Shown piece by piece: positions 36,176 to 48,529 of a stretch of 64,000 nucleotides of DNA. Each line of letters opens with the position of its first letter. Within the stretch, counting starts at the first letter, position 1. Origin of the DNA: Doryteuthis pealeii (Eukaryota; Mollusca; Cephalopoda; Myopsida; Loliginidae); the NCBI GenBank assembly GCA_023376005.1, contig CM042157.1:55571287-55635286 (forward strand), given 5' to 3'. The translations under genes were made by a program, and so were the position numbers. The notes beneath the pieces were generated by a model, which was given only the letters and a program-made list of their open reading frames with translations, was not told the DNA's origin and ran no database searches.

Positions 36176-36291
36176 ATCTACTGAATATTTATTTTTCATT
36201 AAATTTTACATATGGGATGTTTAATAGATTATCTTTTAATGTTTGAACATTAAGATTTTGATATCAACCTCATAAATTGCTGTTTATTGCA

Positions 36292-36533
36292 GGGTTGTGG
36301 TGTTAGAACACAAAACCTCTGACTCTGACTCCTCTATTTTTGGCACCTTCGACTCTTCTTTATATAATTAAGTGATTATGGACTACAAATAAATATAAAA
36401 CCATAATTTTTTGATAATTCATTTATAAGGACTGTGCACTGTCTAACTTTACAGATTAAATTAGAGCTACATAAAGTGTAAATTCAACGGTGACCCTTTT
36501 GCTTCCAACTTTCCGACTCCACAGCCCAGGCTT
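36292..36533. mobile_element. TIR element, about 240 bp
   Basis: The left end GCAGGGTTGTGG followed by CTGACTCTGACTCC pairs imperfectly with the right end TCCGACTCCACAGCCCAGGC. There is no coding frame. The superfamily is uncertain; a non-autonomous DNA transposon is most likely. Confidence 0.5.
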
Positions 36534-38127
36534 AATGAACTAGAAAAATGTTAAGACAATTTGCAAAAGTACATCACTTTGTTTGTTTTTCTGCAAAATA
36601 AGATATTGCACTTTTTTCTTTTTTTTAAATTAAAGTAATAAACAAAGTTATGAAGAAAAGAAAGAAATGATTTAACTTTAAGGAACAGATCTCTTACTTC
36701 TCTAACATTTATCAATTATCTTATATTTTTTATTTAATTAGCTGCTATATTATTTGTGAATAACATAGTAGCTAATTAATGACAAAATGAAATTACTACA
36801 TGAAAACTATTGATGATATAAAGAACTACTCTAACCTCAACAAATGAATGAAGATATAATAAACTGTTATATTATGCTGGTACAGTTTTCTTATGCCTAT
36901 AATTTTACTATGCTCCAAAGAACAGAGCTTTGAAATGTATTGTTGACATCTACCTTTTTAATAAACTTGCAATTACAGTATTTATTTGAAGATAAAAATT
37001 GTATAGTATTGGGGGGGGAACCCAAAAAACAAAACAAATTTAACCATTTTTTAAAAATTAGCGCAAATTTTAATGAAACTTCAATGTCTTAGACAAACAT
37101 AGGAAGTGATTATTTTCCTTGATTATTGTTGTTAAAGTTTCCTTTGTTGTAGCAAACAGTCATGACTTTTTAAAAAGAAAATTCTCAGAAATACCAAAAA
37201 TAGGAAATTTCTTAGAATTTTCTTTTCCTTGGTTTGATATCCTAATTTGTGATTAGTCCTTTATAAATGGCTTGTGAGCAGTTGTCCAAGTTTCAGAAAT
37301 GTCAAATTGTGGCAGTAATAAAAAGTGGTGCAGTCTTTTATACTGTTTATTTTTGTTTTGTTTTGTCCAATACAGTACGTCTATACATCCTACTAAATTC
37401 ACTGCTCTCGAAAGATCTTACACTTTTAAAATGAAAAAATACTTTTTGGTATAATTTATATTGTATTTTAATATTAAATATTTTAAATACCAGATGTTTT
37501 TCTGACTGCAAAGCTAAAAAGAATTTGATATATCAAGTTAGTTTCCCTTATCTGGCAAACCCAAAATTTTTAATTTCTTTTCCAGTACTTTGACAACTCA
37601 AGTGTAGTAATAAGATAAAGACCCCCCCCCCCCAAAAAAAATGATCTACTAATATGAATATTAGTGTTAATGAATGAAGAATGCGGTTATAAAAAATTCT
37701 ACTTAAAAATAAAGTTTATGAATCAATTGATTAAGATTTTAGAAATTTCCTTTTTGTTCAAGCATAAACTGATTAAATCATTTAATTATGGAGCTGTTTA
37801 TTGAAAATATTGCATTTCCTAAACAACGAAACAATTAAAAAATGTAAAAATTTATGGAAAAGTTAATTGATACCTGGAACCAGAGAGTTTGGTTAACAAT
37901 TCATTTTTATAAACCGAAAAAAAAAGTCCCTACATTTAAATCAGCTGTGCAGTCTGATCAGTATTTCTTTGTTACTATAATGATTAATGATTATTATAAA
38001 TTTGTGTTGTGTAAATGCCCAGGATGTAGTCCTCTTTTACTAGAATCATTACAGCACTTCATTATTTTCATGCTGGGGATGTGTTTCTTATTTTGAAAGA
38101 ATAAATTCATTTGCTAATATCTCTTCT

Positions 38128-38150
38128 TTTTTTTTTTTTTTTTTTTTTTT
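38128..38150. repeat. T homopolymer
   Basis: About 23 consecutive T. Confidence 0.9.
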
Positions 38151-38698
38151 CAAAAAATTGATTATATTGAATGAATTTGATAAAAGTTGATTTGTATTTT
38201 TTCTGGGCAATTTTCTTGTTTATTCTAAAATAAATAAACACTGGTTTTGAGTGTAATTGTAATGAACAATACCAAAAGACTTGCTGCTTTTCCCGGCACA
38301 ATTCATGTCTTCTGACTGTTGTCAAAACAGCACGTCCAATATTTTCCTCTTACCACAAGGTTCTGCTCTATATGCTCCAAACAAGTGTCACTCTCATTCT
38401 GGTTCTCTTCCAGTGGTTATTTACAAATAAAGCCTGTTATGTATAACTAATGCAAATTCCTAAGTGATAGTAATATTAAAGACTCTAACCTGCACATGTG
38501 CATGAATCACATTACAAATGGCTGCTTACATGAAATACATGTGAAGCATTCTTTTTGCTTCAGGTAAGAGAAAGTTATCACAGTAATTATACTTTTATTG
38601 AAATAATCCTTTTATATAAGAAAACATTTTTGTTGAAAGTAGAATATTTTTGTACACTTATTAATGCATTTTTTTTTTTTTTTTTTTTTTTTCATCAG

Positions 38699-38976
38699 AT
38701 AACCAATTCCCCCCAAACAATTATTGTTCCAGTACTGAACATTCCGAGAAGTGATTACCACCTAAAAACAGAAGTAGTACATATTTTGAAACAACACGGT
38801 ATCACAGTTGATCTGTTGACATTCCGTGATGATGTGGATCTGCTTGAACTTCATAACCTTAAGAAATTGAAACTTACTTTAGTTGATCAAAATGTACTCC
38901 CCAACAAGGATTTACCTTTGGAAGAGTGTGTTGTTAGGGTGATTGATCATCGACCTAGGGAAAGGCCAGAATCAAG
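38699..38976 (+). CDS. prune: Prune homologue, coding exon 3 (DHH/DHR region)
   Basis: The exon is 278 bases: phase 0 in (acceptor TTTCATCAG ending 38698), phase 2 out (donor GTAAGA at 38977). The 92 complete codons begin ITNSPQTIIVPVLNIPRSDY, then TFRDDVDL, LTLVDQNVLP and VIDHRPRE. The VPVLNIxRSD and IDHRP strings are diagnostic of animal Prune. IDHRP (38942-38956) is the intact DHR motif. The DHH box expected at VDxxxLP reads D-Q-N (38885-38893), so both His residues are substituted. Joined to exons 1 and 2 this gives about 139 residues, roughly the first third of a normal Prune. The next exon, expected to carry the VGSCATL segment, is not found in the window. Upstream ORF calling from 38555 includes intron sequence and should be ignored. 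Confidence 0.93.
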
Positions 38977-39724
38977 GTAAGATTTTTAAAAAGATATATC
39001 TTCATCAACAAAATTTGAAAAAATATTTTCCTGAAATTAGCTATTAACTATTTTTTCTAATTTTAAGATATCTTTTTCCACTGGGTTTTGTAAAATCTAT
39101 TCAGAAAGGTTGAATTAAATAAAATCTTGCTTAGAAATCTTGATATGCAGATATTAGTAAATAATTTAAAGTACTTTGGATATTCATTACATCTTTCTTA
39201 GTGAAAACTGATTGCTTGAGGCATTTATATGACATTAACATTTTTAAAATCTGGTAGGAGACTTTCATATAGGTGCTTTTGATAAAACTTTTGAAAACAT
39301 TAATTTTATTATCACTATGAAGAATTGGAAAAACTTTATCATGGTCTTGTTAGATCTAAAAAAGATAACATGGCAAATTAATTTTTGTGGTGAAAGAATA
39401 TCCTGAAAGAGCTGCACTGGATCTCCACTTCTATTTCTTCTAGACACCCAAGGGAAGACCCTTATGATGTGAACATTCCCAGCTGATCAGGGCCAGATAA
39501 ATACTAGTTTTTATTTACAACACTTAATGATAATTTAAAAATAATCACAGAACAGACAGTTAATTCCAATGATCAAGACTTGACTGAAATTACTGACACT
39601 TATCTACTCTAAATTCTCTCACACATGCATATTGCAACATGTAAAGAAGTGCTCATGTAAGGAAAGACTCATTTATCTTTTCATTAGATTTGCATTAAAC
39701 TTAAATCTTTCACGTATGCACACA

Positions 39725-39880
39725 TAGTAGATTTTACCCAACTTTTTAGCCATGGGTAGGATGTGATACAAAGTTGCAAGTATAGGGCATCCAGCGAGGA
39801 TCAAAATCTCTATTCAATAATAGATCTGTGAAACTAGCTTGCTAACCATTACACCATGATCGTGTAAACCCTTATGCACT
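39725..39880 (-). repeat. SINE family C copy
   Basis: TTTACCCAACTTTTTAGCC, GATGTGATACAAAGTTGCAA, GTGAAACTAGCTTGCTAACC and CATTACACCATGATCG, colinear with the insert at 51815-51962. Confidence 0.7.
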
Positions 39881-41834
39881 CATAGTATTGCTCATAAGTA
39901 TTTGAACAAATGCAATTTACTTAGTTCACTTAGTTTAGAGAGTTAAAAATAGGAACATTATGCAATGACTGAATTTTATTGCAGTTAGCATTTAGTTTTG
40001 TGGTTATGAATGTTAAATTTATGGAATAAGTATTTTAATAGAATAAAATGAAAAAAAAAATGTTTTTAATAGATATAAAGGAACAAAAACAAAAACAAAG
40101 CAAAGCTTTTTATCATTCTAAAATCTTGTTCAAAATGGAACAAGAGAAAAAAAAGCAAACTCATATTGCTGTTTAGAAGAATTAGCAAACTAATGATTTA
40201 ATTTAGACCCCACACTTTGTGTCCCAAATCCTTGATAGTCCCTGTAATCTTAAACAATAAAAAATAGATCTTGTGTTTGTCCAAATACCTACGACTTGTA
40301 CTTTCTATAAGCCTTTATGAACCATTCCCAATTGCTTAGTTTTCCAATTCTCCAATTGAATTTGTGTCTGCTATTATAATCTGGTTATATTCTTTAAATA
40401 AATATTATATATGCATATGTGAAGATAATATATTGGAATTCTTGTCGTTGATTCCAGTACTTTGATTATAAGACATTTTGTTTTTGAAAAATATATAGAT
40501 TAAATGCTGCTTTATTTTTTAAGAGTTAGCCCTTCAAGCTATGTAAGTATCTGTTCATTTTGTAGGGAAGTACAGCATGATTAAAAAAGGGGAAAAAATC
40601 TAACACTCTTAGGGGAGTACCTTTATGATATAATTTCAGTCTCCACATGTTCACCATCCCTATCAACATATTCTTAGTAAATAAAAAAAAAAAGGTGATT
40701 AAAAAAAAAAAGTTAATATTTCTATGAGAGGATCTTTAATAGAAAAGCAGAACTGATATAGAGACCACCTGGTGAAGAATGTATTGACAGAGATGGTGAA
40801 TTAGTTGAGACTTTAAAATCATGATAGCATGAGAGATCTCCCATAAAAATGTTAACATTTTTTTTAAACGCCCTATAAATTGAAATGAAACTGGAAAAAT
40901 TTGTGGGTTATTTTTTACTAAATTATTTTGTGTCAATTATTTTTCCGGTCTTTTAGTTCTCTGATATTTTCATTGCAGTGTTATACTAATTCCAATCAGG
41001 ATCTTGTAGTCATTTGGTGAGGGATTCAATTGGGATACAAATGATGACCTTTTGTGACATTTTTGAATACATATACATTTAAGAAACATTGTATTTTTTT
41101 GTAAACAAAAATGAGAAATATTTAGTCTGAAAAATAAAATACTATTCTGATATTTCTCATTGCAATTTTCCTTGGAATTTATCAGTTAGTTTACTTTGTT
41201 CATTTCTGTATAGAATTGGGTCAGTTAAGTTAATTCTTGGAAAAGTCAGGAAATCTGTTCTTATTTTTTAAGTATCAAATATTTGATGGCAGATGACTCT
41301 CTTTCATTCCAACAGGATATATTAAGTAACAATTTTTAGTGCATTTAAATTAAATTTTTTACAGTATACAATTCTTTTATCATTTTTTTTTTAATAAAAA
41401 GTTAATTTTCTTTTAAACCAAGGATACCAGGATTTATTACTATTATTTTATTACCAAACTATACAGCACTTAAAATTAATCAAAAATAAAATTGCATAAA
41501 TAAGTACTCTCTTCACAATTTTTTAAGTAAAAAGTTAATTTTCTTCTCAACCAAATATACCGGGATTTTATCATTTCTAGTGGAACATTGTACTGTCAAA
41601 ATGGATATTAGGTATTCTTTATTATGAATGTCTGTCATCAAAAATATGAATATGTATTAGTCCAAAGATTGTCTATTTATATATTTATGTAATTTTATTT
41701 TTGAGTACAGATTTTTAATGCTATCAAGTTTGCTAATGAATAGTAGCTACTCATATCTGTTTTGATTGTATAATGTTCCATTAGAAATTATAAAATCCTG
41801 GTATCTTTTGGTTTAGGAGAAAATAATTTTTTTG

Positions 41835-41841
<7 letters not shown>

Positions 41842-41874
<33 letters not shown>
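41842..41874. repeat. (TA)n microsatellite
   Basis: About 16 TA dinucleotides abutting the palindrome that follows. Confidence 0.95.
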
Positions 41875-41876
<2 letters not shown>

Positions 41877-41917
41877 AAATGAACAAACAATGTGTTTGAA
41901 ATGGCGAAGGCCGGCAA

Positions 41918-42114
41918 TTTTTGGGAGAATATGTGCTTAATTAAAGTCATACGTAATTTTTAATTAATTATAATTAAATGAATTAGGCGCGCATATCGAT
42001 TTTTCTCGATTTGTTTATGCTTTACATTTAAACCAATATGCACGCCTAATTCATTTAATTATAATTAATTCATTTACAAATTAGGTATGACTTTAAGCAC
42101 ATATTCTCCAAAAT
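41918..42114. repeat. Long palindrome, about 200 bp
   Basis: The left arm from GGAGAATATGTGCTTAA through AGTCATACGTAA and ATGAATTAGGCG to about 42000 is the imperfect reverse complement of the right arm (CGCCTAATTCAT at about 42045 to GCACATATTCTCC at 42109). The arms are near 75-80 bases with a loop of about 35. TA microsatellite lies on both sides. It could be a foldback MITE or a hairpin-prone TIR pair with little interior. Confidence 0.85.
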
Positions 42115-42424
42115 ATATATATATTTGTACTTATTTATGAACAATACTATAGGAAAAAAGAAAAAAAAACCCTGGAACAAACATCCAAATAGAACAGCAT
42201 AAAAAATCTTTTTAATAATAATGCTAATATTTTTTAGCTATTTTTGTGGGGAAAATGTGAGACTCGTATGCCATCTTTCTATTTCTAAAGGAGATAAATT
42301 TGCCTCTAGAATTTTACTGCTATATTTTTAAATATATAAAACATGTCCAAAAATTAACAACCACATTCCTTTTCAAAAACATATTTATTGCTTTACCTAC
42401 TATTTAATGTAGCATTCTCAGTTG

Positions 42425-43405
42425 ATTTTTGAGGTTATTATTTAATCACATTAGTTATATAGAGCTGTGTAAATGGAGTTCAAAACTTTTTGAATTATGC
42501 AAATATCCCCAGTGGTTCAGAAGTTATGAGAATTTAAAGCCCCGAAATTAGGGGTACAAAAGTGGACATGATTTTGCTAAAAAAATATTCAAATCACGGA
42601 CCAATTCAAAACAAAATAATGTTTTAAATTGCTGTAAAAGCAAAATAATGTTTTAAATTGCTGTAAAAAATAATTCAATGGATAAAAACACATACAAATT
42701 TTACATTTAGAAAGATTATTTTACTTTCTTTCCATGAACCAGAAATATGTGAGAAATTGCTGTTTAAACCGAATAAGTTCCAAATTGTTACACCTCTTGA
42801 GAGGTTTGTTTACGTCTAAAAGCAAATAGATTTAAGTCCGCCCACCAAAACAAAAGCAAAAAAAAAATTGAAAGTTTGACAAAAAAAACTTTGACGTTAA
42901 AGCATAATCCAAATTTCAAACATCATATAAAAAATAATTCTGAGGCTATCTTCTATTAATGATATAGTGCTCTTTTTTGCTTATACTTTTTGAAGAAATC
43001 TCTGTAAACTTTGCTCTATGGTATTTTCAATTCCATGGGTCAGAATTGAAAAAAACAAGTTCCTGCTTGTAGTTTAAAGTGTCTTCTAATTCAGTGTACA
43101 ATTTCAAGAATATTAATAAAGATTAGCCCTTATGCAAAACAAAGTCACATATAAAATTTAGTTTAAAAAAAAAAATTCATTTTCACATTTTCGGCTGTTC
43201 GAAGCAAAATACCGTTTTAACTCATTGTAAAAAACAATTCAATGGATAAAAACACATACAAATTATACATTGAGAAATATTATTTTCTTTTCTTTCCAAC
43301 CATATAAATATTTTTAAGATTAGACTAGAAATACACAAGAAATTGCAAATTGAACCAATTAAGGTTTGAATTTGTCCACCAAAAACAATGAAAGTGCTGG
43401 GAATG
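42425..43405. repeat. Unclassified dispersed repeat R1, copy 2
   Basis: Colinear with 23670-24775 in blocks at 42432-42605, 42640-42720, 42890-43130 and 43220-43400. It is internally rearranged and interrupted. Confidence 0.75.
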
Positions 43406-44000
43406 CTACTTAATGAGACTTGTCTTATTCCAAACAGTTCATTCCACTGTTAGAATATTGTTACCAGCATTTTTTCCTGTTCTGAAATGTGCTCTGGAAA
43501 TAATTTTGAAGGATTGTGTATCTCTTATTGAATTTTCTTCTATTGTCAGGAATTAATGACCATTTCAGTGTCAGTTTCAGCTTTGAAAGAAAAAAAAGTC
43601 TGCTGGGACCAAATCTGGAGGGTAGGGGATTAACCAGCTTCCAAGTTACAGTGGCACAATTTTGTTTTTATTTCTGTTAACAGACATGGCACACATTTCG
43701 TAGCAACATGATACATCATTTTTTCTTCTTTTAAAACCATATGTTACACATTTTTTCCAATTCCTACCTCTCCAGAAACTTCAGACAGTCAGGCAATGAT
43801 TTCCATGGCTCATAGCATTGGCTTTCTCAATGAAATCATCATCTGTTGACATGGAAAGTTTCTAGATTTGAGATCATCTTTGGTGGATGATTTGAAATGC
43901 TAGTACCTCTCATAACATTGTATACAGCTCAAACAATCCTCCCCATTGGCCTTTTGCAATATTAGAAAAATCTTTTCCTAATTTAAAACAATTTCACAAA
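43405..44000 (-). pseudogene. Mariner transposase relic lacking the central domain
   Basis: On the minus strand the N-terminal linker region reads STDDDFIEKANAMSHGNHCL and continues with frameshifts (VTYGFKR and similar). It then jumps to a C-terminal stretch reading YPPDLVPADFFFF followed by KLKLTLK in another frame. PPDLxPADFF surrounds the third catalytic Asp of mariner transposases. The middle of the protein with the first two Asp residues is missing, and stops and frame changes are frequent. It is a different mariner family from the 24790 and 45965 fragments. Confidence 0.65.
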
Positions 44001-44362
44001 ATTACATTGCTCTTTGAATTGTGGGCAAAAAAGAAGAAAAAAAAAAGAAAAACAAATGCACTCCATATATATTCATTGGAGCATGCATAGCTCAATACTA
44101 AACAATGTGACATGATGCCGTATTTTTTTTAATATAAAGGTCAAAATCACTGCAACATGACATTTCAGCTAAGAGCATGCTAAAATGCCTCATTAGCATG
44201 CTGTTTTAAAAATTGATTTTCTTTTCAAACACACCTCATGATTAAATGTAAATTTTAAGATCAATAAAATTTTTGCTTATAAAATTTCATAAGTATTTTT
44301 AGGTATTACTATATACTAGTGTGACCTGTGGATATACCATGGTATGATAATTTAACTGATAC

Positions 44363-44365
<3 letters not shown>

Positions 44366-44416
<51 letters not shown>
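44366..44416. repeat. (TA)n microsatellite
   Basis: About 25 TA dinucleotides. Confidence 0.95.
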
Positions 44417-44423
<7 letters not shown>

Positions 44424-44483
44424 CACTTAAGACCTATTGCAAAATAATTCAATATGTAAACAGAGATGCTGATATGTACATGT

Positions 44484-44745
44484 CTTGCGTCCCTGACGCA
44501 CAAAAATCTAAAAGGACGCAGTATAATCGTATCCATGCATCCCAGTGTTTTTCTTCCCTCACCAATTCAAGCTAACTGTACATACATTTCAATAGTTTCT
44601 TAGAAGCGAATTACACAGGATAGGTTACAAAGTAGGAGTTAGACGGCTTTAGTTGGGACCCATAAATTTTCCTGGGGACTCATTCAAAGCAAATATGTGC
44701 GTCCCAGGATGCACTAAATCAAAAAGCTATCAGCATTACTGTGTA
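44484..44745. repeat. Dispersed repeat, possible MITE
   Basis: Begins CTTGCGTCCCTGACGCAC and contains AGGACGCAGTATAATCGTAT. The right part, GTGCGTCCCAGGATGCAC then AAGCTATCAGCATTACTG, is shared with 26790-26895. The GTGCGTC strings at both ends suggest short inverted termini. Confidence 0.55.
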
Positions 44746-45169
44746 AAAAAATATAATAATCTTGATTTAACTCTTTGAAACATTTGAAACAGATAATACA
44801 TATCTCATTAGTGTTACCACATGCATTCTCTCTCTCTCTCACTCATTATATTTTCTTTCTGGTGTGTAGCATTTTCTTTTTCTTCGCTTTTTTTTCTTCA
44901 CAATCAAAATAAAAAAAATTAATTATTTATCTGAAATGATGACCAGGTACGACACACGGAGGTACATGTGTATGAATAAATAGATACTGATGGAAACTTC
45001 ATGTCCTGTTCAATCATTAATAAATCTGCTAAAAAATGATGAAACAAAAAAGCATGTATCTGTAATGATGACTATGCATAGTATAAAACCCTTGTTCATA
45101 GTTTAGATTATGACTGGAAATTATATGCTAACTAAAGTTTACATGTTTGTGTATGTGTATTCATATAAG

Positions 45170-45451
45170 TATTTACTCTCCACACAAGCAGGATGCAACA
45201 CAAGCTCAATTTTTTAAGTGGAATTTAAAAAGTTTGGATTCAAAATTTTCCTCCTTGTAGGTTGACATACGAAGGTTCACGAGTCCAATCGGCCCTCCTA
45301 TTTACCCCTAGATGTAAGAGAATAATTGGATGCATATGTTTCCCAAGGATACTAGCACTTTGTGAAATGCAAACAGCTTTGTCCAAGATTTGAGCTCATA
45401 TCGCCATGTCCATTTCCTATGATGATAACCTTTACACCACAAGTGCCTATA
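45170..45451 (-). repeat. SINE family B copy
   Basis: Minus strand: TATTTACTCTCCACACAAGC, AAGTTTGGATTCAAAATTTT, GTGAAATGCAAACAGCTTTG, GATGATAACCTTTACACCAC. Confidence 0.8.
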
Positions 45452-45964
45452 TGTATTCATATACCTCTTGATATATATGCACCTTCTCTGTATGAGCATA
45501 TCAAATGTGAAAAGTGTGCACAAATGTACAATACTTTTGATGCCACAAATTGAGCCACACTATGCTGAAATAGCTGGTAATGAAATATCAATGAAAGAGA
45601 TTGAAGATCTTAAGTAAAAAAATCTAGGGATTTATAATGCTATGTATAGTTATGTGTTGTGTGTGTTATGTTTACTCTCTACGTCATCTAGATAGTCATG
45701 ACTCATTGTCTACACTAGTTCAGATCATCAACTCAACATAACTTAACTTCCTATCCCTATTTTCCCAGCTTCATCACAGGATTCCTTCAGCCAATCACAA
45801 CCATGGATTCAAATGACTGTTAGGTGAAGCATTGCCACTCAAACTAAATGATTCACTGTGTATTTTTCCATCATTTAACCATTATTTTTAATTCTTACAC
45901 TTCCTGTTAAAAATAACAGACTATGTCAATCCATTATCTAACAATTTGAAAGAGAAATAGTATT

Positions 45965-46177
45965 GTGGAAGTTGGTGTGCTGATACATTTTGTATTGCTT
46001 CACTTCAGGTGGGATTTGAAAGCCACACAGATAAATGTGCAATGTAATCTAATTTGGGAATTTATGCTTTACAAGTTCAAACTGGGCCATAATACCATAG
46101 AATCAATAAATATTTGTTGTGCAAAAGGTGTAAGCAAAGTTGATCACAGTACAGTAACAGTTGAAAATTTCTGTTAA
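45965..46177 (+). pseudogene. Mariner transposase N-terminal fragment
   Basis: The open frame contains LIWEFMLYKFKLGHNTIESI then NICCAKGVSKVDHSTVT, closely matching the relic at 24850-24960 and the mariner first helix-turn-helix. It ends after about 45 homologous residues with no catalytic region. Confidence 0.7.
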
Positions 46178-46287
46178 TAAAAGAGAAAGTTATAAATGTT
46201 TGGCACCCAACTTTTCTCATTTAAGAATTAGAAATTGAGACAATACATTTTTGATATATATTATAAATGTATTTACTCTATAGATGT

Positions 46288-46566
46288 ATGTATTTACCCA
46301 ACATTACCTTGGGCAGGATATGACAAAAGGGTTAATTTTTAAAAGTGGTATATAACTAGTTTGAATTCAGAGTTTTCCTTCTAGACTGTTTGCCATGCCA
46401 GGTTAAAGAGCCCAATCTGCTCTACTATTTATCAATAGCTTGAGGGAGAATATTTGTTCTAGGGTATTAGTGTGATGTGAAATGTAAACAGCTCACGTCC
46501 AAAATTTGAACTCTGGTTGCTGGGTCCATTTCCTATGTTGAGAACCATTATGCCACAAGCATCTCT
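46288..46566 (-). repeat. SINE family B copy
   Basis: Minus strand: TTTACCCAACATTACCTTGG, GTTTGAATTCAGAGTTTTCC, GGTTAAAGAGCCCAATCTGC, ACCATTATGCCACAAGC. Confidence 0.8.
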
Positions 46567-46844
46567 ATTGATATAGCTTAGGAAAAAAAAAAGAAAAAGT
46601 CTGAACTTTTATTCAATATATTTACATTCAATAATATATACTTTATCAAGAAATTAATATAGATTTTTTAAACATTGTATTTTACATTTCAATTGCTATT
46701 TCAAAATTAATTCACTGAAGATGAGAGGATTTTAGAATAATTTGAAATTTGATTATCAGGCATCTGACCTATGACCCATGGTTTCTAATGAAGTATTTAT
46801 AAGTGCATAATGAAGACATTTCTGAACTATATCAAATTTATGTT

Positions 46845-47130
46845 CTGGGTATGATGTTAAACTACATCTAGTGGTGAGGTTCCAAATTCTGGAGCTCTGG
46901 GGAGTATGGAGTGCCCCCTTCATCACCATTACTCTCAGTTCCACTCTGACCTGGATTGGTAGTACCTTTTAGAGTCCTATCTATGGGTTATATAGACCAA
47001 AAAGTTTTTTAAAAATGTGTTATAAAAAAAAATTACTTAAAAAAAATTTGAATACCCAACAAGACGTTTTTGGCATAAAATAACCCGAGGGTCAGCATGC
47101 TGTAAAATCCCCCAAACCAACCAATCTATC
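46845..47130 (+). repeat. Family A repeat copy
   Basis: GGTATGATGTTAAACTACAT, GTGGTGAGGTTCCAAATTC, TGGATTGGTAGTACC, then an A-rich middle and the tail GGCATAAAATAACCCGAGG with TGTAAAATC. Confidence 0.8.
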
Positions 47131-47589
47131 AAATTTATCGCAGGAAAAAAATCGGTAGCATAGAGGAATCGTGCTAAAGTAGTATAAAATCAAGTGGGGG
47201 TTAGTTGAAAATACTCATGTGTCATATTGTTTTTATGTAGCCTTTCTGTTGATTTAATAATTAATGCCACCAACAGAGAAAAATATGAAGAAAAAAAAAA
47301 GGAAAAAACAAGTGTTGATGAAACCGCTAGATTTTATTAGCTGTTTTCATATATTTATTTGTTTGTGTTATAGAAATGTTATGTCTGCAAAAACAGAAAT
47401 GCAGTTTGTTGATGTTTGGACTAGCCTGTAGGGGTGTTCGACATTCTCTTTGTTCTGCTTCATCCAAACAACATGAGTGGATGCTGGTCATTGATTTCTT
47501 TGCTTCTGCTTCTCCCTCTTACCCTACTGTTTTTTGCTATAGCAGAATCACAATACACGCTGCTTATTCTTATTATTTACTAAGCAAAG

Positions 47590-48145
47590 CTTAGTTTTGC
47601 ATACAGTTTGCTTACACCACTCAAATGGCATGGAGTACACTGACTGTATTCCCTGCAGAGGGGTAAGACATCCCCCCAAAGTATCCTGGTTATGATACTA
47701 AAATGCATGTGATGGTGAGGCACCAGTTTTGAAGCTATGGGGAGTGTAGATTATCAGTTCATTACCATTACTTCCAGGTCTACTCTGACTGGAATGCTAG
47801 TACCTACTAGGGTCTCATTCATGGGTAAAATAGATCTGTTTGAAAATTATTAGTATTAGACTAGAACTGTAAATTATTTGTATTAAGAATAATTACTTGA
47901 AGCTATAATTGTTAGCCAAGGATTATCATTGTTATCAGTTACTTGAAACTATATTTGTACAAATTATTGGTAATAGATAAGAATACTTGATTTCACATAA
48001 GTGTGCAAAAATAAAAACCTCTTAAGAAACAATTACTCAAACTATGTAAATATGAACACACAACGGATGGAATTCCTAACCTCTAGGCATAAAATAGCTG
48101 TGAATGGGTTGAGATGTCATTAAAATCAATCAATCAATCAGGTTG
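47590..48145 (+). repeat. Family A repeat, longest copy
   Basis: Full-looking copy: head CTGACTGTATTCCCTGCAGA, GATGGTGAGGCACCAG, ATAGATCTGTTTG, then three internal AATTATTTGTATTAAGAATA-type units (47870-48000), and the LINE-like tail ending ATCAATCAATCAATC. The duplicate is at 52465-53020. Confidence 0.85.
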
Positions 48146-48529
48146 TTTACAGTGCCTACTGTCTCTTAGTAGTCACCCACTTAAACACTGAACAGTCTCA
48201 CTGCTGCTTAACTTTGATGAACTGGAAGGAACTGTTGCTTTAAGTGTGACTTGGCCATAAGTTGAATGCTGCTTATTCTTGGTTTCAAGTTCTTTGTTGA
48301 CATTATTGTTTCTAACATCCGCATTAAAATCTAAAGTGGCCTCTATGCAGTATTATTGACTGAGTTCAAAATAACATCCAAATTTTTTTTTGTTATCAAG
48401 TTCATATTGGTCCAATTAAACTTGGTGCTGAAAACTTTTTTGTCTAGACATTATAGATCTAAAATGAATTTAGATGTGTAAGAATGAGATAATTTTAAAT
48501 GACAAAAGTAATCTCTTATTACACATATG

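Larger units (their letters stand above)
33769..38698 (+). other. Prune intron 2 (about 4.9 kb)
   Basis: GTAAGT at 33769 to TTCATCAG ending 38698. Contains tandem repeats with a nested SINE (33870-35035), a family D SINE and a TIR element. In 35036-35970 and 36535-38690 I see only AT-rich sequence with homopolymers (C run near 37623, T run 38128-38150) and chance frames. Confidence 0.8.

Noticed and set aside
38555..38698. Upstream extension of the Prune exon 3 frame to an ATG at 38555
   Set aside because: This stretch encodes a poly-Phe run from a T homopolymer, lies before a valid acceptor at 38698, and has no similarity to Prune; it is intron.
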